Assembly: GCA_025361625.1 (NCBI GenBank)
Contig: JANYKL010000090.1
Coordinates: 1 to 64,000, forward strand
Length of the DNA stretch: 64,000 nt
Source of the DNA: Acidobacteriaceae bacterium
GTDB taxonomy: Bacteria > Acidobacteriota > Terriglobia > Terriglobales > Acidobacteriaceae
Direction of reading: 5' to 3'
Position 1 is the stretch's first letter. Each line of letters starts with the position of its first letter. Below the pieces are notes generated by a model. That model was not told the origin of the DNA. It did not search any database and was given only the letters and a program-made list of their open reading frames with translations. Shown here one piece after another: positions 8,530 to 20,194 of the stretch. Both the position numbers and the translations under genes were made by a program.

Positions 8530-11500
8530 ATGCGTGTGCTCATAGTGGATGACCATGAAGTGGTTCGACGTGGCGTGCGTTCCCTGCTCCAATCTCATTG
8601 CGAAGTATGTGGCGAAGCCGTTGACGGCCAAGACGCGATAGAAAAGGCCCGGCAGCTCAAACCTGACGTGGTCGTTATGGATGTCAGCATGCCAAATTTG
8701 AATGGCCTGGAGGCGACTCCGCTCATCCGCAACATTCTCCCAGATTGCGAAATCCTGATTCTCAGTCAGCACGAGTCTGCACAGATGGTTCGGCAAGCCT
8801 TTAAAGCGGGGGCTCGGGGTTACGTGGTGAAATCGTCTGCAGCGAGAGACTTGCCGGCTGCCTTAGAAACGATCAGTAAACATGAATCGTTTTTTGATCC
8901 GGCAGTCCTGGGAATGGCTGACCGGTCCGGCAATCTTGACGCACACGAAATCCTGCAAAGAAGCGTTGCGCTGGAGCGCGCTTTGCGGGAAAGCGAAGAA
9001 CTCTACAGGTCAACGTTTGAACTGACGGCCGTAGGGGTCGCGCACGTAAATCCCGATGGACGTTGGTTACGCGTCAACAAGAAGCTTTGCGAAATTTTGG
9101 GTTACAGCGAAACCGAGCTTATGAAGCTCACCTTTCAAAACATTACCCATCCCGAGGATCTTACCCGCGATCTGGAGGAATTTGAAAAGGTCAAAGCCGG
9201 AGTTTCGGATAGGTACTCCATCGAAAAACGATATCTCCGAAAGGATGGCACTACGATCTGGATCAACCTGGCGGTCTCCGGGGTTCGGGATTCCAGCGGC
9301 AAGCTCAAGCACTTTATTTCGGTCGTCGAAGACATCAATGAACGCCGAATTTTAGAGCGAGTCGGAGCGACGCTTGCGTCGGAGTTAGACCTGAAAAAGG
9401 TGGTACAAGTCGCAACCGATGCTGGCAGGGAATTGAGTGGAGCTGGATTTGGCGCCTTCTTCTACAACGTGCTCGACGACAAAGGCGAAAGTTACATGTT
9501 GTATACCTTGTCCGGAGCGGCCCCAGAAGACTTTTCGAAGTTCCCCATGCCTCGAAATACACGTATTTTTGCTCCCACCTTCACCGGGGATCGTACTTTG
9601 CGTCTGGACGACGTAACAAAAGATCATCGGTACGGGAAAAATCCTCCCTATCACGGTATGCCGCCGGGGCATCTGCCGGTGCGAAGCTATCTTGCCGTGC
9701 CCGTGAAGTCTCGCACTGGCGAGGTTCTTGGTGGATTGTTTTATGGGCATCCTGAAGCGGGCGTGTTCACCGAGCGCGCCGAGCAACTTGTCGAGGGGCT
9801 AGCGAAACACGCCGCAATAGCTATTGACAACGCTCGACTTTATGAACGCGCTACTTCGACGCGCACAGAAGCTGACGCAAGTGCCGAGCGTCTCCGCCTT
9901 GCGCAACAGGTCGCAAACGTCGGCACATTCGAATGGAATATCAAGACGGGTGTGAGCCGATGGACGCCAGAATTGGAGAAAATACACGGCTTGCCCCCGG
10001 GGGGTTTCGCCGGGACAAAGCCCGCATGGGAACAGTTGGTTCATCCCGATGATAGAGAGAAAGCGTTGAGACGGGTTGAGCTCGCGATGAAAGAGGGCAC
10101 ATTCGAAGGCGAGTGGCGCGTGGTTTGGCCGGACGGTTCGGTTCACTGGCTGTTGGGCAGAGGCTCAGTGCTGAAAGATGAAACGGGCGCCCCGGAACGT
10201 CTCGTGGGCGTGAACATCGACGTTACAGAAAGAAAAGGATTAGAAGAGGCGCTCCACGAGGAACAATCTAAGCTTGCTCTTGCGCTGGAATCCTCACGCA
10301 CCGCCATTTTCGACTGGGATGTCGTCCAGAATCGAGGCAGCTGGAATCCTCAGATGGCCGCCATCTACGACTTTAGTCCTGCAGCGGACTACATCACGGC
10401 GATGGAGTGGAGAGCATTATTTCATCCCGATGACGCTACCAGGCTGGCCGGAGAAGCGCACCAGATATTAACAGACAGAAAACGAGAGAAGTTCCATTTT
10501 GAGTTTCGCAATGTTCGTGAGGGCGGCGAAATCAGATGGATTCTCTCGCATGGACGAATCGTGCGAGATGCAAATGGCAATGCTTTACGCATGATCGGCA
10601 CGCATACCGACATCACTGATCAGAAGCGGGTGGAGCAGAACCTCCAACGAAGGCAAGCAGAACTGAACGAAGCCCAGCGGCTTGCGAAGATTGGCAGTTG
10701 GAGGTGGACACCTGAAACAGGCACCGTCATCTGGTCCGAAGAACTGTACCGAATCGCAGGGCGGGATTTAAATTCTCGTTCATTCAGTTATCACGATCAC
10801 TCGACCATTTACACCCGCGATAGTTGGACAAGACTGCGAGCGGCTGTCGACCAAGCTCTAAAGAAGCAAACACCGTATTCCCTTGAATTGGAACTTCTTC
10901 GCCCAGATGGAACTAAGAGGTGGGTTATCACTAATGGCGAAGCAGAATGCGATGGCCGCGGAGACGTCATCGCGCTTCGAGGAACTGTCCAGGACATCAC
11001 GGATCGGAAACAAATCGAGCGAGAACTCCGTGACAGCGAGGAACGAACCCGCTTTAGTCTTGAGGCTGCGAACGTTGGTACTTGGGAGTGGAACGTAAAG
11101 ACCGGCGAAATTCATTGGTCGAGCAACATGGAAGCTGTGCACGGCCAGGCTGCAGGTTCGTTTGGCTCGTCGTTTGAGAGCTTTCTAGAAGGTGTGTTTA
11201 CCGAAGACCGGGAAAAAGTGAAGGAGCAGATACAACTTGCACTTTCTGGTGATGGCAAATACCACGTCGAATACAGGCAGTATCGTTCCGATGGAAGCCT
11301 GGGGTGGATGGAAAGCACCGGGACAGTTGTATTTGATGCCGATGGCCAACCGATGCGGATGTTTGGTATTTGCTCGAATGTGACCGAACGCAAGGACGCG
11401 GAAGGGGCATTGAAAGACAGCGAATCGCGCCTGCGTGCCGCGTTCGGACAAAGCTACTCATTTTTTGTTTTGCTCGAAGCCGATGGCACCATCGTCGAGG

Positions 11501-12870
11501 TCAATCGCGCAGCCATGGAGGCCGCAGGTAGTACTCGCGAGCAGTTGATTGGTCGAAAGTTTTGGGAGCCTTGGTGGTCACCTCTGCCGGAGGAAGTTCA
11601 GGTTCTCAGGGACGCGATTGCAAAAGCGGCGGGGGGCACGCCGGTCCGCGATGAATGCTGTTTCTGTCTCTCCGACGGAACTCGGCGGTTCGCAGATCGT
11701 AGTCTCAGCCCTGTGTTAGACGATAGAGGAAATGTATCCATAATCGTTGCGACAGCATTGGATATCACGGAGCGAAAGCAAGCTGAAAAGGCGTTGCGCG
11801 AAAGCGAACAGCGTCTTCGGGTGGTTACCGATGCGACGCCCATCATGGTCTGGATGTCTGGCACAGACAAACTTTGTTATTACTTTAATAAAAGTTGGTT
11901 GGATTTCGTCGGGCGCACTCTCGAACAAGAATCGGGTAATGGCTGGGCGGAAAATGTGCATCCAGACGATTTTGATCGCTGCCTCCAAATTTACGTAAGC
12001 TCCTTTGAGGCTCGTCTTTCTTTCAAGATGGAGTACCGTATGCGGCATCACACGGGTCAATACCGCTGGATCATTGATTGCGGGGTGCCACGATATACGC
12101 CGGATGGAACGTTTGAAGGATATGTGGGCGGCTGTCTCGACATGCACGACCAAAAAGAGGCGGCGGAGAAGGTTCGGATCGCCGACGAAGCAATGCGCCT
12201 GATGAAGATACAGGATCAAGAACGGCGGCATATCGCCCGCGAATTGCACGACAGTGCTGGGCAAACGTTGGCGGTTCTAGGCATGAGCCTTGCGAGATTG
12301 GTTCAAAGGACCGATGCGGTCTCCCCTGAGTTGGCGAAAACAGGAAAAGAGATCGAAGAGATTGTTCAACAGCTGAGCCGGGAGATACGCACCACCTCTT
12401 ACCTATTGCATCCACCACTGTTAGACGAGTGTGGGCTAGCTTCTACGCTGAAAGCCTACGTCCAGGGCATTGTTGAACGCAGCGGACTGTTGATCGACGT
12501 CAGCATCCCAGATGATCTCGGAAGACTTCCCCCTGACATGGAGCTTGCGATCTTTCGCATCGTGCAGGAATGTTTAACAAATATTCACCGTCACTCTGGA
12601 AGCAAGACGGCCAGTATTCAAGTTGATCGCCGAGCCGGAAGCATTTGTGTCGAAGTTCGTGATGGGGGAAAGGGAATATCCCCCGAACGCTTGAACGAGA
12701 TTCAGTCGGGGGGCGCAGGGGTGGGAATCAGGGGAATAAGGGAACGATTACGTCATCTGCATGCCGAAATGCGTATTGAATCCAACAGCTCAGGCACCTG
12801 CATTTCGGCCGACATTCCCCTGCCGAAGGATGCACAGTTGACCGATATCCAACCGCTACAGGAAGTGTAG
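8530..12870 (+). CDS. Hybrid sensor histidine kinase: NarL-type receiver, seven PAS-like domains, GAF, HisKA_3/HATPase
   Basis: [48 protein letters not shown]; repeated PAS/PAC ends (ITERK, ITDQK, ITDRK); C-terminal [19 protein letters not shown] and [14 protein letters not shown] / [14 protein letters not shown]. Confidence 0.93.
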   Translation: MRVLIVDDHEVVRRGVRSLLQSHCEVCGEAVDGQDAIEKARQLKPDVVVMDVSMPNLNGLEATPLIRNILPDCEILILSQHESAQMVRQAFKAGARGYVVKSSAARDLPAALETISKHESFFDPAVLGMADRSGNLDAHEILQRSVALERALRESEELYRSTFELTAVGVAHVNPDGRWLRVNKKLCEILGYSETELMKLTFQNITHPEDLTRDLEEFEKVKAGVSDRYSIEKRYLRKDGTTIWINLAVSGVRDSSGKLKHFISVVEDINERRILERVGATLASELDLKKVVQVATDAGRELSGAGFGAFFYNVLDDKGESYMLYTLSGAAPEDFSKFPMPRNTRIFAPTFTGDRTLRLDDVTKDHRYGKNPPYHGMPPGHLPVRSYLAVPVKSRTGEVLGGLFYGHPEAGVFTERAEQLVEGLAKHAAIAIDNARLYERATSTRTEADASAERLRLAQQVANVGTFEWNIKTGVSRWTPELEKIHGLPPGGFAGTKPAWEQLVHPDDREKALRRVELAMKEGTFEGEWRVVWPDGSVHWLLGRGSVLKDETGAPERLVGVNIDVTERKGLEEALHEEQSKLALALESSRTAIFDWDVVQNRGSWNPQMAAIYDFSPAADYITAMEWRALFHPDDATRLAGEAHQILTDRKREKFHFEFRNVREGGEIRWILSHGRIVRDANGNALRMIGTHTDITDQKRVEQNLQRRQAELNEAQRLAKIGSWRWTPETGTVIWSEELYRIAGRDLNSRSFSYHDHSTIYTRDSWTRLRAAVDQALKKQTPYSLELELLRPDGTKRWVITNGEAECDGRGDVIALRGTVQDITDRKQIERELRDSEERTRFSLEAANVGTWEWNVKTGEIHWSSNMEAVHGQAAGSFGSSFESFLEGVFTEDREKVKEQIQLALSGDGKYHVEYRQYRSDGSLGWMESTGTVVFDADGQPMRMFGICSNVTERKDAEGALKDSESRLRAAFGQSYSFFVLLEADGTIVEVNRAAMEAAGSTREQLIGRKFWEPWWSPLPEEVQVLRDAIAKAAGGTPVRDECCFCLSDGTRRFADRSLSPVLDDRGNVSIIVATALDITERKQAEKALRESEQRLRVVTDATPIMVWMSGTDKLCYYFNKSWLDFVGRTLEQESGNGWAENVHPDDFDRCLQIYVSSFEARLSFKMEYRMRHHTGQYRWIIDCGVPRYTPDGTFEGYVGGCLDMHDQKEAAEKVRIADEAMRLMKIQDQERRHIARELHDSAGQTLAVLGMSLARLVQRTDAVSPELAKTGKEIEEIVQQLSREIRTTSYLLHPPLLDECGLASTLKAYVQGIVERSGLLIDVSIPDDLGRLPPDMELAIFRIVQECLTNIHRHSGSKTASIQVDRRAGSICVEVRDGGKGISPERLNEIQSGGAGVGIRGIRERLRHLHAEMRIESNSSGTCISADIPLPKDAQLTDIQPLQEV

Positions 12871-13118
12871 AAGGCGCGTCACGTCTGACACTGTCACAAT
12901 GATGGAACATCGCAATCGGGCGGCCGCCACTTATTTCAAGCAGCTTTCTGGGCCGGCAACTTTTTTCCTCCTTCGGTGTTGTAAACAGTGAATCTTCGCG
13001 TTTGCTTGATCCGGCGGACGTGAAGTTCGAGGTATTTGTCTTACTGTCAGAAATCCGGCTGTCAGAAATTCCGGCTCCGATACTCGCAGCAGTTGCGAGC
13101 CAGAAAAGAGAAACACTG

Positions 13119-14306
13119 ATGCGTATCAATCGTATTGTTTCCTGCTTTTTAGTTGCTTTTGTGATGATGGTGGCTCTCAGCGGTGCATCGTCTGCACAAA
13201 TTGGCGTCGGAATTTCAGTCCGCATCGGCCCGCCACCACTGCCAGTTTATGTTCAACCGATGTGCCCGGGAGACGGGTATATCTGGACGCCCGGCTACTG
13301 GGCATGGAGCGACGACGATGGCTACTATTGGGTGCCTGGCACATGGGTGCGCGGTCCCATGGGGATGCTATGGACTCCTGGCTATTGGGGTTGGAATAAC
13401 GGCCTGTATGCGTGGAATGACGGCTACTGGGGACCCCACATCGGCTTTTATGGCGGCATCAATTATGGCTTTGGCTACACCGGTGTAGGTTTCTTCGGTG
13501 GATATTGGCAGGGCGACCGGTTTTTCTACAATCGGAGCGTGACCAACGTCAACGTCACCAATATCACCAATGTCTACAACAAGACGGTCATCAACAACAA
13601 CAACACCCATGTCAGCTTCAGCGGCGGCCACGGCGGAGTCCGCGCTCGGCCTACTCGGGAACAGCAGGCTGCGGCCCATGAACGTCATACGCCTCCGATC
13701 GGTCCTCAGGTTCAGCACATGCAAGCCGCTAGAGGCAATCGTCAGCTGCTGGCTTCTGTGAATCATGGGCGTCCGGCAGTCGCAGCCACCGCCAGACCCG
13801 GAGACTTTAGCCACGCGGTACCAGCCAGGGCTGCGGGCGGAGCTTACCATCCACCAAAGATGTCGGCGAGAGAGGCAGCTGCTAATCGTGGTGGAAGCTC
13901 TAATCGCACTAGCCCCAACCGCACTACAGGGGCGACCAACAACCGATCTACCTCATCGAATCGAGGCCCAGCGACGCAGTATCGAAATAATTCTCGGCCA
14001 GAAGTCTCGCGTGGGACTTCATCGTCAAATCACTCCACTGAAAGTAGGACGAACCGAGGGGAGAACAGGACGAACGCGAACGCTCCCGTCCGACAGAATG
14101 ATCGTTCGTCGAGTTCGACCCGCCGAGAGAGTGCGCCGCCGCCGCATGAGTCTCGCCAACCGCAACGTGAAGCTGCGCCCCCAAGACGGGAGAGTCCGCC
14201 CCCGCAAAGACAGGCTGCCCCGCCACGCAGGGAAAGCCCGCCGCCTCCTCAGCGATCCGATCCGAGGGGCGAACGTAAGCCTCCCACCGGGGGGCGCCAA
14301 GGCTAG
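13119..14306 (+). CDS. YXWGXW/WXXGXW-repeat secreted protein with low-complexity basic/proline-rich C-terminus
   Basis: Signal MRINRIVSCFLVAFVMMVALSGASSAQ; WTPGYWAW, WVPGTWV, WTPGYWGW, WNDGYWG repeats; start preferred over 13002. Confidence 0.88.
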   Translation: MRINRIVSCFLVAFVMMVALSGASSAQIGVGISVRIGPPPLPVYVQPMCPGDGYIWTPGYWAWSDDDGYYWVPGTWVRGPMGMLWTPGYWGWNNGLYAWNDGYWGPHIGFYGGINYGFGYTGVGFFGGYWQGDRFFYNRSVTNVNVTNITNVYNKTVINNNNTHVSFSGGHGGVRARPTREQQAAAHERHTPPIGPQVQHMQAARGNRQLLASVNHGRPAVAATARPGDFSHAVPARAAGGAYHPPKMSAREAAANRGGSSNRTSPNRTTGATNNRSTSSNRGPATQYRNNSRPEVSRGTSSSNHSTESRTNRGENRTNANAPVRQNDRSSSSTRRESAPPPHESRQPQREAAPPRRESPPPQRQAAPPRRESPPPPQRSDPRGERKPPTGGRQG

Positions 14307-14328
14307 GGATACAGAGTGAATCCACTTC

Positions 14329-14362
14329 CGCGCCAGCCTGCTGGCAATTTCAGGCTGGCGCG
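14329..14362 (+). terminator. Strong hairpin downstream of the YXWGXW gene
   Basis: CGCGCCAGCCTG - 10 nt loop - CAGGCTGGCGCG, perfect 12-bp stem; no T-tract. Confidence 0.55.
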
Positions 14363-14775
14363 ATCGCGCATCGCGTCATGACTTCCCGGAATGCGAAGCT
14401 CCGGCTTGTGCTTCGATCTGCGAGGCACTATGCGATTGCACTATGCGATTGCATTAAAGAGACAGGCGTCAGTCCCCTTGCAGTCAGGGGTGTTCTATTT
14501 TTTTCGAACCCGCCAAGATACCGCTTGCCCAGCCGAATGAGCTAGACGTAGATCGTCTTGCCGCTCATGGCTATCTCGAACCGCGGTGAGGAAGAACGCA
14601 TCCATCATTGGAGCGTTCATTGTGATTTTCATTACCGAATCTTGGCAGGCCTTGGTTTCCCTCAGCATTGACAACACGCAGTGATCGACAATATCTTAGG
14701 CGGACAAATTCGTCGTCGGCATACGGATCACGTTCACTCATTCCGCAGTACTCTCAGTCGCCCGAAGGAGGCGTC

Positions 14776-15948
14776 ATGCACTTATCTGATTTTATTTCCG
14801 GGAATATGGAGTCCATTGTTCAGGCTTGGGAGGACTTTGCGCGGACCATCGAGCCTCCTGCGCTTACCATGGATAGAACAGCGCTAAGAAATCACGCATC
14901 CGCCATGCTGAGAGTGATCGCCAAGGATCTCGCTGCCGGGCAAACGGCGTTGGAGCAGTCTGAAAAATCGAAGGGGCGCGGCCTTCGCGAAGATGATGAC
15001 ACCGCAGCTGAGTCACATGCTGATGCACGTCTCCTTTCGGGGTACACAATTGAGCAAATTGTGTCAGAATTCCGCGCATTAAGGGCAAGTGTGCTGCGAC
15101 TTTGGTCAAATTCTGCCGAAAAACGACAAGATATCAATCCGGTGGACATCATCCGCTTCAATGAAGCGATCGATCAGGCACTCGCGGAATCGGTAGGGCG
15201 CTATGCCCGGGCGGTCAAGAAATCGCAGAACTTGTTTCTGTCTATTCTTGGCCACGATTTGCGTCCCTCGCTGCAAGATTCCGTCACCGGTGCAAGCCTA
15301 ATCATGAGCACTACTTATATTGCCAGCAAACACAATGAGTTGGCCACGCGGATCTTTACCAGCGAACAGAGGATGCTTAAGCTGGTCGACAACTTGCTCG
15401 ATTTTACGCTCACCCAACTAGGCTCGGGTCTTCCCATCAAGGTGAAGAAGACAGACATTGGCAACCTTTGTTTGGGTGCAATTGAAGAGTTGCGCACGAA
15501 GTATCCCGAACGCACGATTGAGTTTAGCGCGAAGGGCAACAGAGAGGGATTCTGGGATGGAGCCAGAATCGCGCAGGTCTTTTACAACTTAGTCTGTAAC
15601 GCGTTACAAAACGGTGCCCAGGCGGAGCCTGTAACCGTGCATTTAGATTGCGGCTCGGACGAGGTTGTCGCGAGAATAAAAAACAAAGGCGCCCCGATCG
15701 ATCGAGAAAGAATGCAAACCATTTTTGAACCCGTCCTGCGCTTTACAGAGGAAGACTCGGCTGGTCACGCAAACGAGACAAGTCTTGGTATCGGCCTTTA
15801 CATCACGCGCGAAATCGTGCAAGCCCACCAGGGGATCATCGACGTGGATTCGTCAACCGGCGAGGGCACGACTTTCACAGTCCATTTACCGCGCACTACG
15901 AAAGTTGAAATGGGCCGTAAAGAAACTGTTGCCCACGCCACACTGTAG
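14776..15948 (+). CDS. Sensor histidine kinase with RsbRD-like N-terminal domain
   Basis: ATG at 14776 after aaggaggcgtc; LFLSILGHDLRPSLQ H-box, NLVCNALQNGA N-box, LGIGLYITREIVQAHQG G-box. Confidence 0.88.
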   Translation: MHLSDFISGNMESIVQAWEDFARTIEPPALTMDRTALRNHASAMLRVIAKDLAAGQTALEQSEKSKGRGLREDDDTAAESHADARLLSGYTIEQIVSEFRALRASVLRLWSNSAEKRQDINPVDIIRFNEAIDQALAESVGRYARAVKKSQNLFLSILGHDLRPSLQDSVTGASLIMSTTYIASKHNELATRIFTSEQRMLKLVDNLLDFTLTQLGSGLPIKVKKTDIGNLCLGAIEELRTKYPERTIEFSAKGNREGFWDGARIAQVFYNLVCNALQNGAQAEPVTVHLDCGSDEVVARIKNKGAPIDRERMQTIFEPVLRFTEEDSAGHANETSLGIGLYITREIVQAHQGIIDVDSSTGEGTTFTVHLPRTTKVEMGRKETVAHATL

Positions 15949-16053
15949 GGTTCCAGACTACGGACAGCCTTTTTTTCGTTCATAAATTTACAAGCCGCTA
16001 GCTTCATGCGGACGATGATGCTCACGAAATTCTCCGGTCGCATGGATGCCGGA

Positions 16054-17361
16054 TTATGAAAGATTTCGCTGCAACGTTGCGCGATCCAGTTCATGCTCCC
16101 AACGAGCGATCACGAGTGTGGCCACTCCGTTCCCAACCATATTGATCAAGGCGCGGAACATGCTCATAAAACGATCGATGCCCAGAATGAGCGCCATTCC
16201 AGCCACAGGGATGCTGGGAACAACCATCAGCGTGCCAACCAGGGCGATAAACGCGGCCCCGGACACTCCGCTCGCGCCCTTCGAAGTTAGAATCGCCACG
16301 CCGAGAATGGTCAACTGCTGCGACAGGCTCAGATGCGTGTTGGTAGCTTGCGCTACGAAGATTGCGGCCAGCGTCATATAAATGCTGGTTCCGTCCGTAT
16401 TAAAGGTATAGCCGGTCGGCACAACTAGACCGACCAGTGGCTTGGAGCAGCCGAGTTTTTCAAGCTTTGCCATTAAGCTTGGCAATGCCGGCTCTGAGGA
16501 ACTTGTCGCCAGCACAAGCAGCATTTCCTCCTTGATATACAGGAGAAACTTAAGAATTCCGAAGCCGGCCGCCCTTGCGATTCCTCCCATGACGATAAGT
16601 ACAAAGAGTGTTCCCGTGATGTAGAAAGTGGCGATGAGTTTCGCCAAGGGACCGAGCGCACTGATGCCATATTTTCCAACCGTGAAGGCCATGGCGCCAA
16701 ACGCGCCGATTGGCGCGAACTTCATGAGAATGTTAATGATTTCGAAAACCAGGTGAGTCAACACTTCGAAAAAGTCGACCAGCGGTCTACAGTGGGGACC
16801 TGCAGCCGACAACGCAAATCCAAACAGCACCGAAACGAATAGGACTTCAAGAATGTCGCCTTTGGCGAATGCGTCCACTACTGTCGTCGGGATAATGTGG
16901 ATTACAAAATCGGACACGGACTGCGCTTTCGCTTGCCCCGCATAGGAGGCGACTTCCCGGGTATCGAGAGTAGCCGGATCCGCATTGAAGCCCTTGCCGG
17001 TTGGGACCAGATTTCCGACGATGAGCCCGACAACGAGCGCCAACGTCGACACAATCTCGAAGTAAATTAGCGCTTTACCGCCGACTCTCCCGACCTTCCC
17101 CATGTCCTCCATCCCGGCGATGCCAGTGACCACGGTGCAGAAGATCATGAGAGTGATAATCATCGAGATCAGCCGAATGAAAGCATCGCCGAGAGGCTTC
17201 ATGGCAATCGCTCTCCCTGGACTGAAATGGCCGACTACAACAGCCAGAACCATCGCGATTGACACTTGTACCCACAGGGTTGCGTACCACGCTTGCTTCT
17301 TGGGAACAGGAGTGCCGATCTCTGGCAACGGCGAGATCGGAGCGGTCAGACTGTCGGTCAA
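16054..17361 (-). CDS. Dicarboxylate/amino acid:cation symporter (DAACS, DctA/GltP-like)
   Basis: [65 protein letters not shown] motifs. Confidence 0.95.
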   Translation of the reverse strand: MTDSLTAPISPLPEIGTPVPKKQAWYATLWVQVSIAMVLAVVVGHFSPGRAIAMKPLGDAFIRLISMIITLMIFCTVVTGIAGMEDMGKVGRVGGKALIYFEIVSTLALVVGLIVGNLVPTGKGFNADPATLDTREVASYAGQAKAQSVSDFVIHIIPTTVVDAFAKGDILEVLFVSVLFGFALSAAGPHCRPLVDFFEVLTHLVFEIINILMKFAPIGAFGAMAFTVGKYGISALGPLAKLIATFYITGTLFVLIVMGGIARAAGFGILKFLLYIKEEMLLVLATSSSEPALPSLMAKLEKLGCSKPLVGLVVPTGYTFNTDGTSIYMTLAAIFVAQATNTHLSLSQQLTILGVAILTSKGASGVSGAAFIALVGTLMVVPSIPVAGMALILGIDRFMSMFRALINMVGNGVATLVIARWEHELDRATLQRNLS

Positions 17362-17584
17362 AGATTCTCCTCAGGTTCAGACGGGGCGTCCGCTGCCATT
17401 GTATATTTTTAAAAAAAATAAACATGAAGGGCTTTTCATCTTGCAAGCGTGCCAGACAGCGTGCCAGACAGCGGGCGGAACGGCCTCCTGGATGCGTTCG
17501 TATCTTTTGGCTGTGGGTGCGACTTGCGGGGCTCAAGGTTGAGGACCGCCTTGCAAACGACATCTCGCTGGAGCAAAATGCCAC

Positions 17585-18833
17585 GTGCTCGTTGCGGCGC
17601 CCCGGGAAGAAACTCGCAGTTTACGTGCCTTCGCGCCGGCGCTTCTCCTTCTAGTTGTCTGCCTCATCATTAACTACATCGATCGCGGGAACCTCTCGGT
17701 TGCAGCACCGCTACTAAAGGATGAGCTGCACCTCTCGCCATCGCAGCTCGGCATTTTGTTTTCCGCATTCTTCGTAACCTACACAGTCATGCAATTTGTA
17801 GTGGGCTGGCTGGTGGATCGGTTCGACGTCAACCTGATTCTCTCCGCGGGTTTTGTACTTTGGTCCCTCGCCACGATCGTAACCGGAGTAGTTTGGGGAT
17901 TTGCCCTGTTACTCCTGATGCGGTTAATTCTTGGGATCGGAGAAGCAGTGGCGCTACCTTCATGCTCGAAAATTCTTGCCCGACATCTGCCCGAGCAATA
18001 TCGCGGTTTCGCGAGTGGCGCGATCATGTCGGGGTTGCGCTGTGGAAATGCGATTGGGACGCTCGGAGCGGGCCTTCTCATGGCGCATATTGGGTGGCGG
18101 CCTGTGTTCATTGGCGTTGGAATTGTCAGCCTGTTGTGGCTTCCGGCATGGCTGAAGTGGATGCCACGCGGCGGCAGTGACGTAAGTGCCGAGTCCGGTC
18201 TGTCGCCCACTGCCATTGAGATTTTGCGGCAGCGATCTTTCTGGGGAACATGCGCGGGGGCATTTTTCGAGTAATTATCTTTTTTATTTCATGATCACCT
18301 GGCTCCCGCTGTATCTGGCAATGGAGCGTCATTTATCCATGGCAAAGATGACCAAGATCGCGGGTTTGTACTACACCGTCGACGCTTTCTCCGCCATCGC
18401 TTGCGGATGGATGCAAGACTTTTTTATTCGTCGCGGATATAGCACTACCCTGGTGCGCAAGTCAGCCATGGCAATTGGCTTTAGTGTGGCTGCTGTCGCC
18501 ATCCTTGCTTGTTCAGTAGCCGGCCCGAAGGGGTATTTGGTCTGGCTGCTGCTGGCGGGCGTGGGCTGCGGATTTACCGGCCCTGGACTCTTCACATTTC
18601 CGCAGACTTTGGCGGGCACACGAGCAGTTGGACGATGGTATGGCTGGCAAAACGGAGTTGCCAATCTCGCTGGAGTGCTAGGGCCGTCGCTTACCGGGTT
18701 CGTACTGCAATGGACGGGCAACTTCCGAACTCCGTTCGAAATTACTTCTGCCATTTGCGTCATCGGCGGCCTGGCATGGGTTTTCGTTGTAGGCCGGGTT
18801 GAACAAGTGAACTGGTCGCAGGGAAACGCCTAA
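17585..18833 (+). pseudogene. MFS transporter split by a frameshift near 18270 (true pseudogene or sequence error)
   Basis: ORF 17585-18274 ends ...FWGTCAGAFFE*; next frame continues SNYLFYFMITWLPLYLAMERHLSM... to 18833; together one 12-TM MFS protein. Confidence 0.85.
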
Positions 18834-19001
18834 AACGGAATTCCTCGTGACAGCGGTTCAGCTCGCGACAAAATCTCCATGCGACTGTAAAATTGCCCGG
18901 CGTGCTGTGACAAAGTGCGATTGCCGCATTGCAGACGACTATGAGTGACCTAGTGCGTCGTCGTCGTTTTCTAAAGCATCAGTTGAAATGCGATCTCAGC
19001 A

Positions 19002-20147
19002 TTGCTCGATAAGGGTTCTATGGGCCGGCAGCAATCTCCAATTCTGAATAACAATAAACTGAAACTTGGTTTTTTCTCTCCCAACTGCTCTGGCGGTATG
19101 TCGGTCACAAAAGTCCCCGAGCGGTGGGTGAATTCCTGGGAGAACAATATCAAGCTGGCGAAGCTCGCGGATGAGGCAGGGATTGAGTTTCTCCTGCCCA
19201 TCGCGCGATGGGTAGGCTACGGCGGCGAAACCGATTTTCATGGCAGTGTTTTGGAAACGCTGATCTGGGCAACCGGTCTCTTGGCGAATACTCGACGTAT
19301 TAATATTTTCGCGACGGTACACACTGCTTTCATTCATCCCGTCGTCGCTGCCAAGCAACTCGCGACTGCCGATCAACTCGGGCATGGACGGCTTGGACTC
19401 AATATAGTCGCCGGATGGAACAAGCCTGAGTACGACGCGTTCGGAATCGATCTTCCGGAAAAGCACGCCGATCGCTATGCCCTGGCGCAGGAGTGGTTCG
19501 ACGTAGTCCGCGCGATTTGGAACCACAACGGCGCTTTCGACTGGAGTGGCCGCTTTTTCAAGTTGAAGGGCGTTTACGGCTACCCGCGCCCCTTCGACGG
19601 GGCGCCGCCGATCATGAACGCGGCTGGCTCCGGCGAGGGCCGAGAATTTGCCGCGCGCAATGCCGACTTCCTCTTTGCTATTTCTGTCGACTTAGATAAG
19701 TCCAAGCCGGAAGTAGCGCAAATTCGAGAGGCTTCTGCGAAGCTTAGCCGCAACACGGGCGTGTTCACTTTGTCTCACGTCGTGTGTCGGCCAACGACGA
19801 AGGAAGCTCAGGACTATTACCATTACTATGCGAACGAAAATGCCGATTGGGGCGCGGTCGATAATCTGATGCGACTTCAAGGATTGCATGCGCAGTCTTT
19901 TCCGCCCGAGGCTTTGCGGTCGATGCGAGATCGCTTTGCGGCAGGGCACGGAACCTATCCGCTTGTGGGCGATCCTGACGCAATTGTGGCTGAGATGGAA
20001 CGAATTCCGGGCTCCGGGTTCGCGGGTACGACGCTAAGCTTTGTGGACTATGTGAAAGAATTCCCCTACTTTCGGGATGAGGTCATACCCAGACTCGAAA
20101 GAAAAGGCCTGCGGGAGCCGTTTAGGTCCGAAGCTGTTTCGGTCTGA
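19002..20147 (+). CDS. LLM-class flavin-dependent oxidoreductase (RutA/SfnG-like monooxygenase)
   Basis: LKLGFFSPNCSGG, LPIARWVGYGGETDFHG, GHGRLGLNIVAGWNKPEYDAFG, GSGEGREFAARNADFLF. Confidence 0.9.
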   Translation: MLDKGSMGRQQSPILNNNKLKLGFFSPNCSGGMSVTKVPERWVNSWENNIKLAKLADEAGIEFLLPIARWVGYGGETDFHGSVLETLIWATGLLANTRRINIFATVHTAFIHPVVAAKQLATADQLGHGRLGLNIVAGWNKPEYDAFGIDLPEKHADRYALAQEWFDVVRAIWNHNGAFDWSGRFFKLKGVYGYPRPFDGAPPIMNAAGSGEGREFAARNADFLFAISVDLDKSKPEVAQIREASAKLSRNTGVFTLSHVVCRPTTKEAQDYYHYYANENADWGAVDNLMRLQGLHAQSFPPEALRSMRDRFAAGHGTYPLVGDPDAIVAEMERIPGSGFAGTTLSFVDYVKEFPYFRDEVIPRLERKGLREPFRSEAVSV

Positions 20148-20194
20148 AATAGCTGCGAAAATTGTTCATCGGGGAAAACCAAAGGCATGATTTT

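Noticed and set aside
11716-12264. 182-aa minus-strand ORF inside the hybrid kinase
   Set aside because: Antisense shadow of PAS and DHp coding sequence.
17450-17476. 13-bp tandem repeat gtgccagacagc x2 upstream of the MFS gene
   Set aside because: Two short copies only; no palindromic structure or second occurrence in the window.
18186-18833. Independent gene starting at the internal ATG 18186
   Set aside because: Its first ~30 residues are out-of-frame translation of the upstream MFS half; it is the second half of the same transporter.
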